Notes under the pieces: generated by a model
What the model was told of the DNA's origin: nothing
Database searches by the model: none
What the model saw: only the letters and a program-made list of their open reading frames with translations
In this document: piece by piece, positions 8,363-16,596 of the stretch
How positions within the stretch are numbered: the first letter of the stretch is position 1
Layout: each line of letters opens with the position of its first letter
Position numbers and translations under genes: made by a program
From: Kineococcus aurantiacus
GTDB taxonomy: Bacteria; Actinomycetota; Actinomycetes; Actinomycetales; Kineococcaceae
Length of the DNA stretch: 64,000 nucleotides
Assembly: GCF_013409345.1 (NCBI RefSeq)
Contig: NZ_JACCBB010000001.1
Coordinates: 1,240,001 to 1,304,000 of the forward strand
Reading direction: 5' to 3'

Positions 8363-8881
8363 TCAGTCGAAGTCCTTGCCGAAGCAGCGGCTGTGCGCGA
8401 CGGCGTCGTAGGGCGGGTAGACGGGGACGGGTGCCCAGCCCTCGCGCTCGTACAGCGCGATCGCCTCGGGTTGCCGGTCGCCGGTCTGCAGCACGAGGCG
8501 GCGGACGCCGAGCTCCCGGGCCGACCCCTCGACCCGGCGCAGCGCCTGCGCCGCCAGGCCCCGCCGCCGGTGCGCGGGGCCGACGAAGACGCGCTTCACC
8601 TCGTGCCGCAACGGCTCCCCCGCGACGGACAGCCGGCGCAGGCTGGCCGTCGCGGCCGGTTCGCCGCCGGCCAGCGCGAGCCACGCCACGTCGACCTCAC
8701 CGGCGGACGGTGCCGGCGGGTAGGACCGGGGGGCGCCGTCGGGGTGGGCGTACCGGGGGCCGATCTCGGCGTCCATGAGGGCGCGCAGGGCCGCGACGCG
8801 CGGGTCGTCCCAGCCCGTGGCCACCCACGTGACCACGGCCGGCCCGCCCGTCCCGGCACCCGTCTCGAGGCGGACGGTCAC
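8363..8881 (-). CDS. GNAT family N-acetyltransferase
   Basis: 172 aa from GTG at 8881, overlapping the aminotransferase stop by 4 bp. The acetyl-CoA-binding motif A is seen as VKRVFVGPAHRRRGLAAQAL (pattern R/Q-x-x-G-x-G/A). RLVLQTGDRQPEAIALYEREGW is the common C-terminal GNAT segment in which a Tyr sits near the thioester. It transfers an acetyl or acyl group to an amine; the target is unknown. Its place between an aminotransferase and cystathionine beta-synthase in a SAM-controlled operon suggests a sulfur amino acid, an analogue, or detoxification of one. Confidence 0.87.
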   Translation of the reverse strand: MTVRLETGAGTGGPAVVTWVATGWDDPRVAALRALMDAEIGPRYAHPDGAPRSYPPAPSAGEVDVAWLALAGGEPAATASLRRLSVAGEPLRHEVKRVFVGPAHRRRGLAAQALRRVEGSARELGVRRLVLQTGDRQPEAIALYEREGWAPVPVYPPYDAVAHSRCFGKDFD

Positions 8882-10107
8882 CGGCGGGCCAGCGGGGAGG
8901 CGAACGCGACCGCGACGCGGTGCACGGCCTCGCGCAGCTCCTGCGGCGTCAGGTCCGAGAACCCCCAGCGGAAGTGGTCGGGGAACTCGTGCGGGCCGAC
9001 GGGGCTGAAGTACCGGCCGAGCGGGAAGTCGACGGCGTTCTGCCGGGCCGCCTCCAGCGCCCTCTCCAGGTCGATCGCGGGGTCGACGACCCGACCCCAG
9101 ACGAAGATGCCGCCGTCGGCCGGCGGGACCTCCAGGACCCCGGTCAGTTCCTCCGTGACCGCGGCCAGCAGCGCGTCGTGCCGCTCCCGCAGCACGGACC
9201 GGCTGTGCCGCAGCGCCTCGACCAGGTTCCCCGGCGTCGCCAGGAAGCGGTGGACCGCCCGCTGCACCACGAGGGAGGTGTGCTGGTCGGAGTCGCGGCG
9301 GGCGTCCAGGACGGCGCCGATCAGCCACTCGGGGCCGGCGATCCAGCCCAGCCTCAACCCCGGCCCCAGCGTCTTGGAGAAGGTGTTCACGTGCAGGACC
9401 TGCTCGGAGGCCAGGTCCAGGTCCTCGGCGGGCGTGCCGTCGAAGCGCAGCTTGCGGTAGGGGTCGTCGGACAGCACGAGGAAGCCGTACCGCTCGGCGA
9501 GCTCCACGAGCCGCCGGCGCGAGGCCGTCGGGGCGCTCGTGCCCGTGGGGTTCTGGAAGTCCGGGATCGTGTAGACGAGCTTGGGGCGCAGCCCGGCCCG
9601 CAGCTGGGACTCCAGGTCGTCCAGGTCGATGCCGTCGGGCCCGGTGGCGACCGGCCGGGTGTCGACGCGCCGCTGGCGCAGCAGCGTCAGGACGAGCGGG
9701 TACGTCGGGTTCTCGACGAGCACCACGTCGTCGCTGTCCAGCAGCGCGTCGAACACGAGCGCCAGGGAGTGCAGGGCCCCGTTGGTGACGGCGACGCGCT
9801 GGGGCGCGGTGCCCTCGTCGGCCGCGATCCACTCGCGCAGCTCGGGCAGACCCAGCGGCACCGAGTAGCGCAGCGACGGCGCGGCCGGGTCGGCCAGCTC
9901 CTCGGCGAAGGCGCGCGACAGCCCGGCCAGCGGCAGGGCCGCCGCCCCGGGGACCCCGCCGTGCAGGCCGATGGTGCCCTCGACGGGGCTGGCCGGGCGC
10001 GGCCCGAACCCCACGGCGGGCAGCACGTCCCGGGCCCGCCGCGACAGCAGGTGCGGGCCGCTGAGCAGTTCGGGGTCGAGCCCCGCCCCGTCCTCCAGGA
10101 GCGTCAC
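8878..10107 (-). CDS. PLP-dependent aminotransferase, class I/II fold (2-aminoadipate/MocR-like group)
   Basis: 409 aa from GTG at 10107, overlapping the rhodanese stop by 4 bp. The fold-type I core is clear: [43 protein letters not shown] (substrate Asn-Pro-Thr-Gly), [13 protein letters not shown] (Asp and Tyr that contact PLP) and [15 protein letters not shown], where the Lys forms the Schiff base. Sequence style matches the LysN/2-aminoadipate aminotransferases and the catalytic half of MocR regulators, but no GntR domain is attached. In this sulfur operon it could interconvert methionine or cysteine with its keto acid; the substrate is inferred only. Confidence 0.88.
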   Translation of the reverse strand: MTLLEDGAGLDPELLSGPHLLSRRARDVLPAVGFGPRPASPVEGTIGLHGGVPGAAALPLAGLSRAFAEELADPAAPSLRYSVPLGLPELREWIAADEGTAPQRVAVTNGALHSLALVFDALLDSDDVVLVENPTYPLVLTLLRQRRVDTRPVATGPDGIDLDDLESQLRAGLRPKLVYTIPDFQNPTGTSAPTASRRRLVELAERYGFLVLSDDPYRKLRFDGTPAEDLDLASEQVLHVNTFSKTLGPGLRLGWIAGPEWLIGAVLDARRDSDQHTSLVVQRAVHRFLATPGNLVEALRHSRSVLRERHDALLAAVTEELTGVLEVPPADGGIFVWGRVVDPAIDLERALEAARQNAVDFPLGRYFSPVGPHEFPDHFRWGFSDLTPQELREAVHRVAVAFASPLARR

Positions 10108-11006
10108 CGGGCCACCTGCCCCGGCTCGGCGCCGACGGCGATGGGCACGCGGACCGCGTTGCCCCACTCGGTCCAGCTGCCGTCGTAGTTGCGCACGTCG
10201 GGCAGGCCGAGCAGGTGGGTCAGCACGAACCACGTGTGGCTGGAGCGTTCCCCGATGCGGCAGTACGCGATCGTCGGCTGATCGGGGTCCAGGTGCGCCC
10301 CACCGGTGGTGTAGAGGGCTTCGAGGGCGGCGCGGTCCTTGAACCGGCCGTCCTCGGCGGCGGCCTGCGCCCAGGGGACGTTCGCCGCCCCGGGGACGTG
10401 GCCGCCGCGGACGGTGCCCTCCTGCGGGTAGTCGGGGATGTTCGTGAGCTGGCCGGAGTACTCCCCAGGGGAGCGCACGTCGATGAGCTGACCGCCGAGG
10501 TGCGCGCGCACGTCGGGCAGGAAGGCGCGGATCGTGCTGTCGTCGCGGTCCACCACGGGGTAGTCGGTCGGGGTGCGCTCGACGGTGTCGGTCGTCAGCT
10601 CCCGCCCCTCGGCGGCCCACGCGGCCCGGCCGCCGTCGAGCAGCCGGACGTCGGGGTGCCCGAACAAGCTGAAGACCCACAGCGCGTAGGCCGCCCACCA
10701 GTTGTTCTTGTCGCCGTACACGACGACGGTGTCGTCACGGCTGATCCCCTTGCGGGACAGCAGCTCGGAGAAACCCTTGCCGTCGAGGTAGTCGCGGGTC
10801 ACCTGGTCGTTGAGCTCGGTGTGCCAGTCGACCTTCACGGCGCCGGGGACGTGGCCGGTGTCGTACAGGAGGACGTCCTCGTCGCTCTCGACGACGACGA
10901 GGCCCTCGCGGCCGAGGTTCTGCGCCAGCCAGGCGGTGCTGACGAGGCGGTCGGGGTGGGCGTAGGCGGCGAACTTGGGGTCGCTGGTGTCGGCGGGGGT
11001 GGGCAT
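10104..11006 (-). CDS. sseA: Thiosulfate/3-mercaptopyruvate sulfurtransferase (two-domain rhodanese)
   Basis: 300 aa from ATG at 11006. Two rhodanese domains: the inactive N-terminal one ([25 protein letters not shown]) and the C-terminal catalytic one with [15 protein letters not shown]. The Cys carries the persulfide and the CRIGERS loop matches thiosulfate sulfurtransferases. The length is typical of the family. It moves sulfane sulfur from thiosulfate or mercaptopyruvate to a thiol acceptor or cyanide. First structural gene of the riboswitch C operon, 45 nt after the leader peptide stop, and translationally coupled to the aminotransferase. A keto acid made by that aminotransferase (such as mercaptopyruvate from cysteine) would be a natural substrate; this is inference. 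Confidence 0.92.
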   Translation of the reverse strand: MPTPADTSDPKFAAYAHPDRLVSTAWLAQNLGREGLVVVESDEDVLLYDTGHVPGAVKVDWHTELNDQVTRDYLDGKGFSELLSRKGISRDDTVVVYGDKNNWWAAYALWVFSLFGHPDVRLLDGGRAAWAAEGRELTTDTVERTPTDYPVVDRDDSTIRAFLPDVRAHLGGQLIDVRSPGEYSGQLTNIPDYPQEGTVRGGHVPGAANVPWAQAAAEDGRFKDRAALEALYTTGGAHLDPDQPTIAYCRIGERSSHTWFVLTHLLGLPDVRNYDGSWTEWGNAVRVPIAVGAEPGQVAR

Positions 11007-11051
11007 GGGTGTGCTCCGGGGATCGGTGGGACGAGGACGCTGGGCCGGGCC

Positions 11052-11162
11052 TCAGCGACAGGCGCTGCTGGCGCGGCGGCACAGGTCCACCACGCGCCGG
11101 CTGCGGGCGTGGAAGGGCCTGCCCGGACGGCGCCGGGGAGCACGGGACGTGCGGTGCTGCAT
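11052..11162 (-). CDS. Leader peptide of the R-R-x-V-D-L type (36 aa)
   Basis: ATG at 11162 follows GGAGG, which directly abuts the 3' arm of riboswitch C. The peptide is very basic at first (RAPRRRPGRPF) and ends with RRVVDLCRRASSACR. It shares R-R-x-V-D-L-x-R-x-x-S-A with the two other leader peptides here. It has two Cys codons in the last ten. The distance to the rhodanese gene is 45 nt. Conservation among three independent S-box operons supports translation; its purpose is likely regulatory. Confidence 0.78.
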   Translation of the reverse strand: MQHRTSRAPRRRPGRPFHARSRRVVDLCRRASSACR

Positions 11163-11169
11163 CGATCCT

Positions 11170-11258
11170 CCATCGTTCCCGGCGGAAGCACCCGCACCCG
11201 TTCGCACGGGGGGTTGCTGCGGCGTCACGGAGCCAGGTCTCTCAGCCGCTCTTGATGG
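11170..11258 (-). ncRNA. SAM-I (S-box) riboswitch C
   Basis: Minus-strand copy with P1 CCATC/GATGG, AGAGCGGCTGAGAGACC, the GCCGC closing arm, GCAACC, a P3 stem loop and GGTGCTTCC before GCCGGG. CCTGGC pairs with GCCGGG (one wobble) as the pseudoknot. The P1 3' arm reads CGATGG and continues into the AGGAT of the leader's ribosome site, so SAM-stabilised P1 should limit leader translation. It controls sseA, aminotransferase, GNAT, cbs and methyltransferase genes. Confidence 0.92.
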
Positions 11259-11268
11259 TTGCCCCACC

Positions 11269-11298
11269 ACTCTCGCGGGACCGCGAACCGGTTGTCAA
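11269..11298 (-). promoter_or_regulatory. Candidate promoter of riboswitch C operon
   Basis: On the minus strand a perfect -35 TTGACA (11298-11293) is followed after 18 bp by GAGAGT. This places the start about 10 nt before the riboswitch. The -10 is weak, the -35 is good. Confidence 0.45.
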
Positions 11299-11308
11299 TC
11301 CCCCGCCC

Positions 11309-12679
11309 TCACAGGGCCTTGCCCGGGTTGAGCAGGCCCAGCGGGTCGAACACGGCCTTGATGCCGGCCTGCAGCTCGCGCACGCGCGGGGCGAGCTCGT
11401 CGGCCAGCCACCGCTGCTTGGCCGTGCCGATGCCGTGCTCGCCGCTGATGGTCCCGCCCAGGCGCAGCGCCGTCGCGACCACCTCGTCGGCGGCCGCCTC
11501 CAGGCGCTCGGCGGCACCGGGGACCTCGTCGGCGAACAGCAGCGGGTGGAAGTTCCCGTCCCCGGCGTGGGCCACCGCGCGCACCGAGACCCCGTGCGCC
11601 GCACCGATCCTGGTGATCTCCCGGTGGAACTGCCCGATGCGCGAGAGCGGGACCGCGACGTCCTCGCCCACGGCCAGCTCGTCCTCCAGCGGACCACGGC
11701 CGGTCCGGCGCAGCTCCCAGTGGAACTCCGCGTCGTCGCCGTGCAGGCGGCGGGTGCGCCCCCCGGCCCCGGCCAGCGCCGCCTCCACCTCGGCCGCCTC
11801 GGCCTCGGCCCCGTGCCCGTCGGTCTGCACGAGCAGCAGCGCGTCGCCGTGGGCGGCCAGGGACGTGCCCGAGTGGGCGTCGACGTCGCCCAGCGTGGGG
11901 CCGTCCAGCAGCTCGACGACGGCCGGTCGCGCCGTCCCCGCCGTGATCGCCAGCAGGCCCTGCGCGGCCGCGTCGACGGAGTCGAACCAGGCCGCGACGG
12001 TCTCCTCCCGGACCGGCCGGGGCCGCAGCCGCACGGTGATGCCCACGACGACCCCGAGCGTCCCCTCCGAGCCCGTGAACAGCCCCACGAGGTCCAGCCC
12101 GGTGACCCCCTTGATGGAGCGGTGCCCCGTCGAGACGAGGGTCCCGTCGGCCAGCACCACGTCGAGGGCCAGCACCGACTCGCGGGTGACGCCGTACTTG
12201 GCGCACCGCAACCCCCCGGCGTTGGTGGCGACGTTGCCGCCGATGCTGGAGACGCGCCAGCTCGCCGGGTCCGGGGCGTAGCGCAACCCCAGCGGCGCGA
12301 GCGCGGCGTCGAGGTCGGCGCCCAGCACGCCGGGTTCGACCCGGGCCACCTGGTCGGCGGGGGCGATCTCGAGGATCCGGTCCAGCCGCTCGGTGGACAG
12401 CACGATCCCGCCGGCCACCCCGACCGCTCCGCCCGACAACCCCGTTCCGGCCCCGCGCGGCACCACCGGCACCCGGTGCCGGGTGGCCCAGCGCAGCACC
12501 GCCTGGACGCCCTCGACGTCGGCGGGGCGGACGACGGCCAGGACCCCCGCGGGGGCGTCGACGCGGGACCGGTCCGTCACCTCGTGCGCGGCGAACCGGA
12601 CGTCCACGGCACCCGGGAGCGCGGCGTCGAGCTCGGCCAGCGGGCCCGTCAGGACGTCGGGGAGCAGTTCGGTCGTCAT
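11309..12679 (-). CDS. FAD-linked oxidase, GlcD / D-lactate dehydrogenase family
   Basis: 456 aa. The start is taken at ATG 12679, which follows GGAGAAACC; an in-frame start 33 nt upstream has no such site. The N-terminal FAD_binding_4 (PCMH) domain shows VPVVPRGAGTGLSGGAVG and SSIGGNVATNAGGLRCAKYGVTRE. The C-terminal FAD-oxidase domain ends with GTISGEHGIGTAKQRWL, where the His-Gly-Ile-Gly region closes the active site, then FDPLGLLNPGKAL. These are diagnostic of the glycolate oxidase GlcD / D-lactate / D-2-hydroxyglutarate dehydrogenase family, which oxidises 2-hydroxy acids to 2-keto acids. The exact substrate is not determined. It is divergent from the riboswitch B operon and has no S-box of its own. 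Confidence 0.9.
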   Translation of the reverse strand: MTTELLPDVLTGPLAELDAALPGAVDVRFAAHEVTDRSRVDAPAGVLAVVRPADVEGVQAVLRWATRHRVPVVPRGAGTGLSGGAVGVAGGIVLSTERLDRILEIAPADQVARVEPGVLGADLDAALAPLGLRYAPDPASWRVSSIGGNVATNAGGLRCAKYGVTRESVLALDVVLADGTLVSTGHRSIKGVTGLDLVGLFTGSEGTLGVVVGITVRLRPRPVREETVAAWFDSVDAAAQGLLAITAGTARPAVVELLDGPTLGDVDAHSGTSLAAHGDALLLVQTDGHGAEAEAAEVEAALAGAGGRTRRLHGDDAEFHWELRRTGRGPLEDELAVGEDVAVPLSRIGQFHREITRIGAAHGVSVRAVAHAGDGNFHPLLFADEVPGAAERLEAAADEVVATALRLGGTISGEHGIGTAKQRWLADELAPRVRELQAGIKAVFDPLGLLNPGKAL

Positions 12680-12771
12680 GGGTTTCTCCGATCGGGTGGG
12701 GACCTGGAGCACCCGGGGTCGTCACGGGTGCGGTGGGGGGAACACCATCGCACACCGGGGCGGGCGGGAGA

Positions 12772-12800
12772 TTGACGACGGCTGAGAACTCTGCCACGCT
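12772..12800 (+). promoter_or_regulatory. Candidate promoter of riboswitch B operon
   Basis: TTGACG (12772-12777), 17-bp spacer, CACGCT (12795-12800). The start would fall right at the beginning of the riboswitch (12808). Confidence 0.45.
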
Positions 12801-12807
12801 CCCACCA

Positions 12808-12888
12808 CCATCCAGAGCGGCTGAGAGACCTGGCTCGACGACGCCGCAGCAACCTCCTTCGGGAAGGTGCTACCGCCAGGACCGATGG
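12808..12888 (+). ncRNA. SAM-I (S-box) riboswitch B
   Basis: CCATCC/GATGG P1, AGAGCGGCTGAGAGACC, CTGGCTCGACGACG, P2 closure GCCGC, GCAACC, a tight P3 hairpin (CCTCCTTCGGGAAGG), GGTGCTACC, then GCCAGG, which can pair with CCTGGC as the SAM-I pseudoknot. It is the shortest and cleanest of the three copies. GATGG runs straight into GAGG of the leader's ribosome site. Downstream is a leader peptide, then an ABC importer and a riboflavin kinase. Confidence 0.93.
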
Positions 12889-12898
12889 AGGAAACCTG

Positions 12899-12979
12899 AT
12901 GCGGTCCCCGCTGTTCCTGACGACACGTCGCCACGTCGACCTGTTGCGCCAGTCCAGCGCGCTCCCACCCCGGCGCTGA
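12899..12979 (+). CDS. Leader peptide of the R-R-H-V-D-L type (26 aa)
   Basis: ATG at 12899 is preceded by GGAGG eight bases earlier, overlapping the end of riboswitch B. The peptide contains TRRHVDLLRQSSALPPRR. It is the third family member in the window and the only one without Cys. The importer's first gene begins 102 nt after its stop. The shared motif, the fixed place behind an S-box and the good ribosome site support a translated regulatory leader. Confidence 0.8.
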   Translation: MRSPLFLTTRRHVDLLRQSSALPPRR

Positions 12980-13081
12980 GCCCCCACCGCGGACCGGCGA
13001 CCGGCCGCGGCCAGCACCCTCCCCGCCGCGCCGGAGACACCCCGGGCGGTCCACCCCGCACGTCCGAGGAGCCACGTCCCC

Positions 13082-14761
13082 ATGTCCAGCAGCACGTCCG
13101 GCACCGGAGCCGACAAGCACCACCCGTCCCGCCGCACGGTCTCCGCCGCCCTGGGAGCGGGAGCCGTCGGGACCCTGCTGTCCGCCTGCGGCGGCGGCGC
13201 GTCGGGCGCGGACTCCGCGTCGGGCTCCGGGAAGGCGAAGCAGGGGGGCGACATCGTCTTCCTCATCGACTCCCTCGGCGACACCTGGATCCCCGACAAC
13301 AGCGCCATCTCCAGCTTCCAGGGGAACGTCTGGGGGCACGTCACCGACAAGCTCGTGTACGTCGACGGCGAGGGGGAGGTGACCCCGTGGCTGGCGGAGA
13401 AGTGGGAGCAGAACGAGAACGCCACCGAGTTCACGCTCCACCTCAAGAGCGGCGTGACGTTCTCCGACGGCACCGCCCTGGACGCCGCGGCCGTCGTGGC
13501 GAACCTCGACTACTGGGCCAAGGGCCAGGCCGACAAGGGCGTCAACCCGATCGGCCTGTTCCCCAAGACGTACCTGCAGGCCTCAGCCGCCGACGCCTCG
13601 ACCGTCGTCGTCGAGTTCAGCGCCCCGACCCTGGGGTTCATCCCCACGCTGGGGTACCACGGGTCGATCCTCATCTCCCCCAAGACGATCGCCCTGCCGA
13701 CCGAGGGCCAGGCCGACCTCTCCCAGGTCAGCGGCTCCGGCCCGTTCACCGTGAAGAGCTGGAAGGAGGGCGACAACGTCGTCCTCACCAAGCGCGCCGA
13801 CTACGCCTGGGGACCGCAGGCCCTCGGCAAGACCGACGCCGCCACCCTCGACACCATCACGTACAAGATCGTCAAGGAGAGCTCGCTGCGCACCGCGAGC
13901 CTGCAGTCCAACCAGGCCGACGTCGTCTTCAACGCCACGCCGCAGGAGCTCGACGGCCTCAAGGGGGCCGGGTTCACCGTCGCCACGCCGCGCTACCTGG
14001 GGTTCGTCCACGGCTACCGGCTCAACGCGTCCGTCGCGCCCTTCACCGACGTCCTCGTCCGCCAGGCCTTCCAGCACGCCGTCGACCGCGACGAGATCCT
14101 CTCCACCGTCTACACCAGCGACTGGAAGAAGGCGGAGTCCTTCATCCAGTCCAACGTGCCCGAGGCGACCGACCACTCCGCCGAGTTCACCCACGACGCC
14201 GCGAAGGCAAAGGCGCTGCTGGACCAGGCCGGCTGGGTGGCCGGGGCGGACGGCAAGCGCAGCAAGGACGGCCAGCCGCTGGCGGTCACGCTGTTCCCCA
14301 ACCCCTACCTCGTCACGTCGCAGGCGATCGACGAGCTCGTCGCCCAGCAGCTCGGCGCGGTCGGCTTCACCGTCGACCTGCAGACCTTCGACGTCGTGAC
14401 CTACGGCCAGCGGGTCACCGGCAACAAGACCCTGTCGAACTACGAGGTGACCCGCAGCTTCATCGACGTCGGCACCGTCGCCAGCATCCTCACCAGCGCC
14501 AACAAGGGCGAGGACTGGTTCGGCCTCGGCGAGAGCGACCAGACGCTGAACCAGCTGCGCGACGACGTCGCGGGCGCGGTCGACGAGGACGCCCGCACCA
14601 CCTCGGTCGACCAGCTGCAGCAGTACGTCCTGGAGCAGGGGCTGTTCATCCCGCTGGAGCAGATCGTCCAGCGCATCTACGCCTCCCGCCCCGACCTCAA
14701 GGGCGTCAGCTACAACGGGGTGGCGTACGCGAACTTCTACACCGCCCACCTCGAGGGCTGA
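13082..14761 (+). CDS. ABC transporter substrate-binding lipoprotein, family 5 (peptide/opine/nickel type)
   Basis: 559 aa from ATG at 13082. The signal sequence has a twin Arg (SRRTVSAALGAG, residues 16-27) and a lipobox ending at Cys36, suggesting Tat export and lipidation. The family 5 solute-binding fold follows: VWGHVTDKLVYVDGEGEVTPWLAEKWE, FTLHLKSGVTFSDGTALDAAAVVANLDYW, YKIVKESSLRTASLQSNQADVVFN and DVLVRQAFQHAVDRDEI. The length is typical. It captures a peptide-like or other medium-sized ligand outside the cell for the permeases at 14765-16587. S-box control suggests a sulfur-bearing ligand. Confidence 0.92.
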   Translation: MSSSTSGTGADKHHPSRRTVSAALGAGAVGTLLSACGGGASGADSASGSGKAKQGGDIVFLIDSLGDTWIPDNSAISSFQGNVWGHVTDKLVYVDGEGEVTPWLAEKWEQNENATEFTLHLKSGVTFSDGTALDAAAVVANLDYWAKGQADKGVNPIGLFPKTYLQASAADASTVVVEFSAPTLGFIPTLGYHGSILISPKTIALPTEGQADLSQVSGSGPFTVKSWKEGDNVVLTKRADYAWGPQALGKTDAATLDTITYKIVKESSLRTASLQSNQADVVFNATPQELDGLKGAGFTVATPRYLGFVHGYRLNASVAPFTDVLVRQAFQHAVDRDEILSTVYTSDWKKAESFIQSNVPEATDHSAEFTHDAAKAKALLDQAGWVAGADGKRSKDGQPLAVTLFPNPYLVTSQAIDELVAQQLGAVGFTVDLQTFDVVTYGQRVTGNKTLSNYEVTRSFIDVGTVASILTSANKGEDWFGLGESDQTLNQLRDDVAGAVDEDARTTSVDQLQQYVLEQGLFIPLEQIVQRIYASRPDLKGVSYNGVAYANFYTAHLEG

Positions 14762-14764
14762 GCC

Positions 14765-15742
14765 GTGCGCGGGTACCCGGGTTTCGCCGCCCGGCGCGTC
14801 GGCCAGGCCGTCGTCGTCGTCCTGCTGGCGTACGTCGCGACGTTCGTCGTCATCAGCGTGCTGCCCGGGGACCCGGTCACGAACACGCTGCGCAACCCCG
14901 AGAACGGGTTCACCGAGGACCAGATCGCGCGCATCGTCTCCTACTACGGGCTCGACCGGCCCGTGCCGGTGCAGCTGTGGGAGTCGCTGTCGCGGTTCCT
15001 CACCGGTGACCTCGGGGTGTCGCTGCGCAGCAACCGGCCGGTGTCGGAGTCGCTGCTGGAGGTGCTGCCCTCGACGCTGACCCTCGCCGGCGCAGCCCTC
15101 GTGGTCGCCGTCGTCCTGGCCGCCGCCATCGCCGTGGGCACCCAGGTCCTGCCCCGCGGCGCCGGCCAGGGCGTGCTGCGCTCGCTGCCGTCGCTGTTCC
15201 TGTCGGTGCCGAACTTCGTCATCGGCCTCGTGCTCATCCACGTGTTCGCGCTCCAGCTGAGCCTGTTCCGCATCATCGAACCCGACTCGGCGTGGGCGAC
15301 GACGTTCGCGGCGGTGGCGCTGGGGATCCCCGTCTCGGCGCAGCTGGCTGAGGTGCTCATCGCCGGGCTGGACCACGAGTCGCGGCAGGAGTACGCCGCG
15401 GTGGCCCGCTCGCGCGGGCTCGGCCGGGGCCGGCTGCTGCTGCGGCACCTGCTGCGGCCCAGTTCGCTGCCCGTGGTCACGGTCCTGGCCCTGACCGTCG
15501 GGGAACTGCTGGGCGGCGCCCTCATCACCGAGACGATCTTCGGGCGCGCCGGCGTCGGCAGCCTCGTGGAGTCGTCGGTGACGACGCAGGACCTGCCCGT
15601 GCTGCAGGCCGTCGTGTCGCTGGCCGCCGTCGTGTTCGTCGTGGTGAACCTCGTCGCCGACCTCGTCTACCCCCTGCTGGACCCCCGGGTCCGCACCCCC
15701 CGCAGCACGGTCGTCCCCCGCGAGGAGCTGAGCCCGGCATGA
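14765..15742 (+). CDS. ABC transporter permease, DppB type
   Basis: 325 aa from GTG at 14765, 3 nt after the binding-protein stop. It has about six membrane helices with the DppB layout: the N-terminal RRVGQAVVVVLLAYVATFVVISVLPGDPV helix, the periplasmic IARIVSYYGLDRPVPVQLWESLSRFLTGDLGVSL segment, then the core with the EYAAVARSRGLGRGRLLLRHLLRPSSLPV loop that binds the ATPase. TETIFGRAGVGSLVESSV is diagnostic of this family. It pairs with the DppC-type permease, overlapping it by 4 bp. Confidence 0.92.
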   Translation: MRGYPGFAARRVGQAVVVVLLAYVATFVVISVLPGDPVTNTLRNPENGFTEDQIARIVSYYGLDRPVPVQLWESLSRFLTGDLGVSLRSNRPVSESLLEVLPSTLTLAGAALVVAVVLAAAIAVGTQVLPRGAGQGVLRSLPSLFLSVPNFVIGLVLIHVFALQLSLFRIIEPDSAWATTFAAVALGIPVSAQLAEVLIAGLDHESRQEYAAVARSRGLGRGRLLLRHLLRPSSLPVVTVLALTVGELLGGALITETIFGRAGVGSLVESSVTTQDLPVLQAVVSLAAVVFVVVNLVADLVYPLLDPRVRTPRSTVVPREELSPA

Positions 15743-16587
15743 GCGGCACCATCACGGCCACCCGGGCGCAGACCCCGGCGATCACCCGCGGCTCGGCGTT
15801 CCGCGTCCCGCCGACCGTCGTCCTGTCCTTCCTCGTGCTCGCCGTCGTCGTGGCCTGGTCGCTGGCCCCGGGCCTGTTCACCCACCAGGACCCCGTCAAC
15901 GGCGTCACGGCCGACAAGCTCCTGGGTCCCAGCGCCGCGCACTGGTTCGGCACCGACCACCTGGGCCGCGACGAGTTCTCCCGCGTCGTGCACGGGACGG
16001 CCAGCTCGGTCACGAGCGCGCTCGTGGCCGTCGGCATCGGCGTCGTCGTCGGCGGGCTCGTCGGGCTGCTCGCCGGGTTCCTCGGCGGCCTCGTCGACGT
16101 GGTCCTGGCCCGCGTCGTCGACGTCCTGCTGGCCATCCCCAGCTTCCTGCTGGCCGTCATCGTCGTCAGCTCGCTGGGGTTCCAGACCATCAACGCCGCC
16201 ATCGCCACCGGCGTCTCCGCCGTCGCGGTCTTCGCCCGCGTCATGCGCTCGGAGGTCCTCAAGACGCGGCGGTCGGTGTTCGTCGAGGCCTCCTTCCTGC
16301 AGGGCGGCTCGCGCACGCACGTGCTGCTGCGGCACGTGCTGCCCAACGCCTCCCGCACGGTACTGGCCCTGGCCGTGCTGCAGTTCGGCCTGTCCGTCCT
16401 CGTGATCGCCGGCCTGGCCTTCCTCGGCTACGGCGACCCGCCGCCGGCCTCCGACTGGGGCTTGCTCGTCTCGGCGGGCAAGGACTACCCGACCGCGCCG
16501 TGGCTGGTCTACGCCCCGGCGGCCGTCACCATCGCCACCGTCCTGTCCGTCAACCGCATCAGCCGCTGGCTGCGCGGCACCGACTGA
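15739..16587 (+). CDS. ABC transporter permease, DppC type
   Basis: 282 aa from ATG at 15739 (ATGA overlap). The DppC pattern is clear: FTHQDPVNGVTADKLLGPSAAHWFGTDHLGRDEFSRVVHG before the transmembrane core, then SFLLAVIVVSSLG, VMRSEVLKTRRSVFVEASFLQGGSRTHVLLRHVLPNA (ATPase-docking loop) and GYGDPPPASDWGLLVSAGKDY. About six helices. It forms the heterodimeric channel with the preceding gene. A ribosome site GAGGAG for the ATPase gene lies right at its stop. Confidence 0.92.
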   Translation: MSGTITATRAQTPAITRGSAFRVPPTVVLSFLVLAVVVAWSLAPGLFTHQDPVNGVTADKLLGPSAAHWFGTDHLGRDEFSRVVHGTASSVTSALVAVGIGVVVGGLVGLLAGFLGGLVDVVLARVVDVLLAIPSFLLAVIVVSSLGFQTINAAIATGVSAVAVFARVMRSEVLKTRRSVFVEASFLQGGSRTHVLLRHVLPNASRTVLALAVLQFGLSVLVIAGLAFLGYGDPPPASDWGLLVSAGKDYPTAPWLVYAPAAVTIATVLSVNRISRWLRGTD

Positions 16588-16596
16588 GGAGATCCC

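Noticed and set aside
5112-8411. 1099-codon plus-strand frame crossing the importer end, terminator and cbs
   Set aside because: Spans a strong terminator hairpin and reads antisense through cbs; low-complexity composition throughout.
11269-11308. A separate terminator for the GlcD-like gene
   Set aside because: No stable hairpin was found between its stop and the promoter of the riboswitch C operon; the sites seem packed together.
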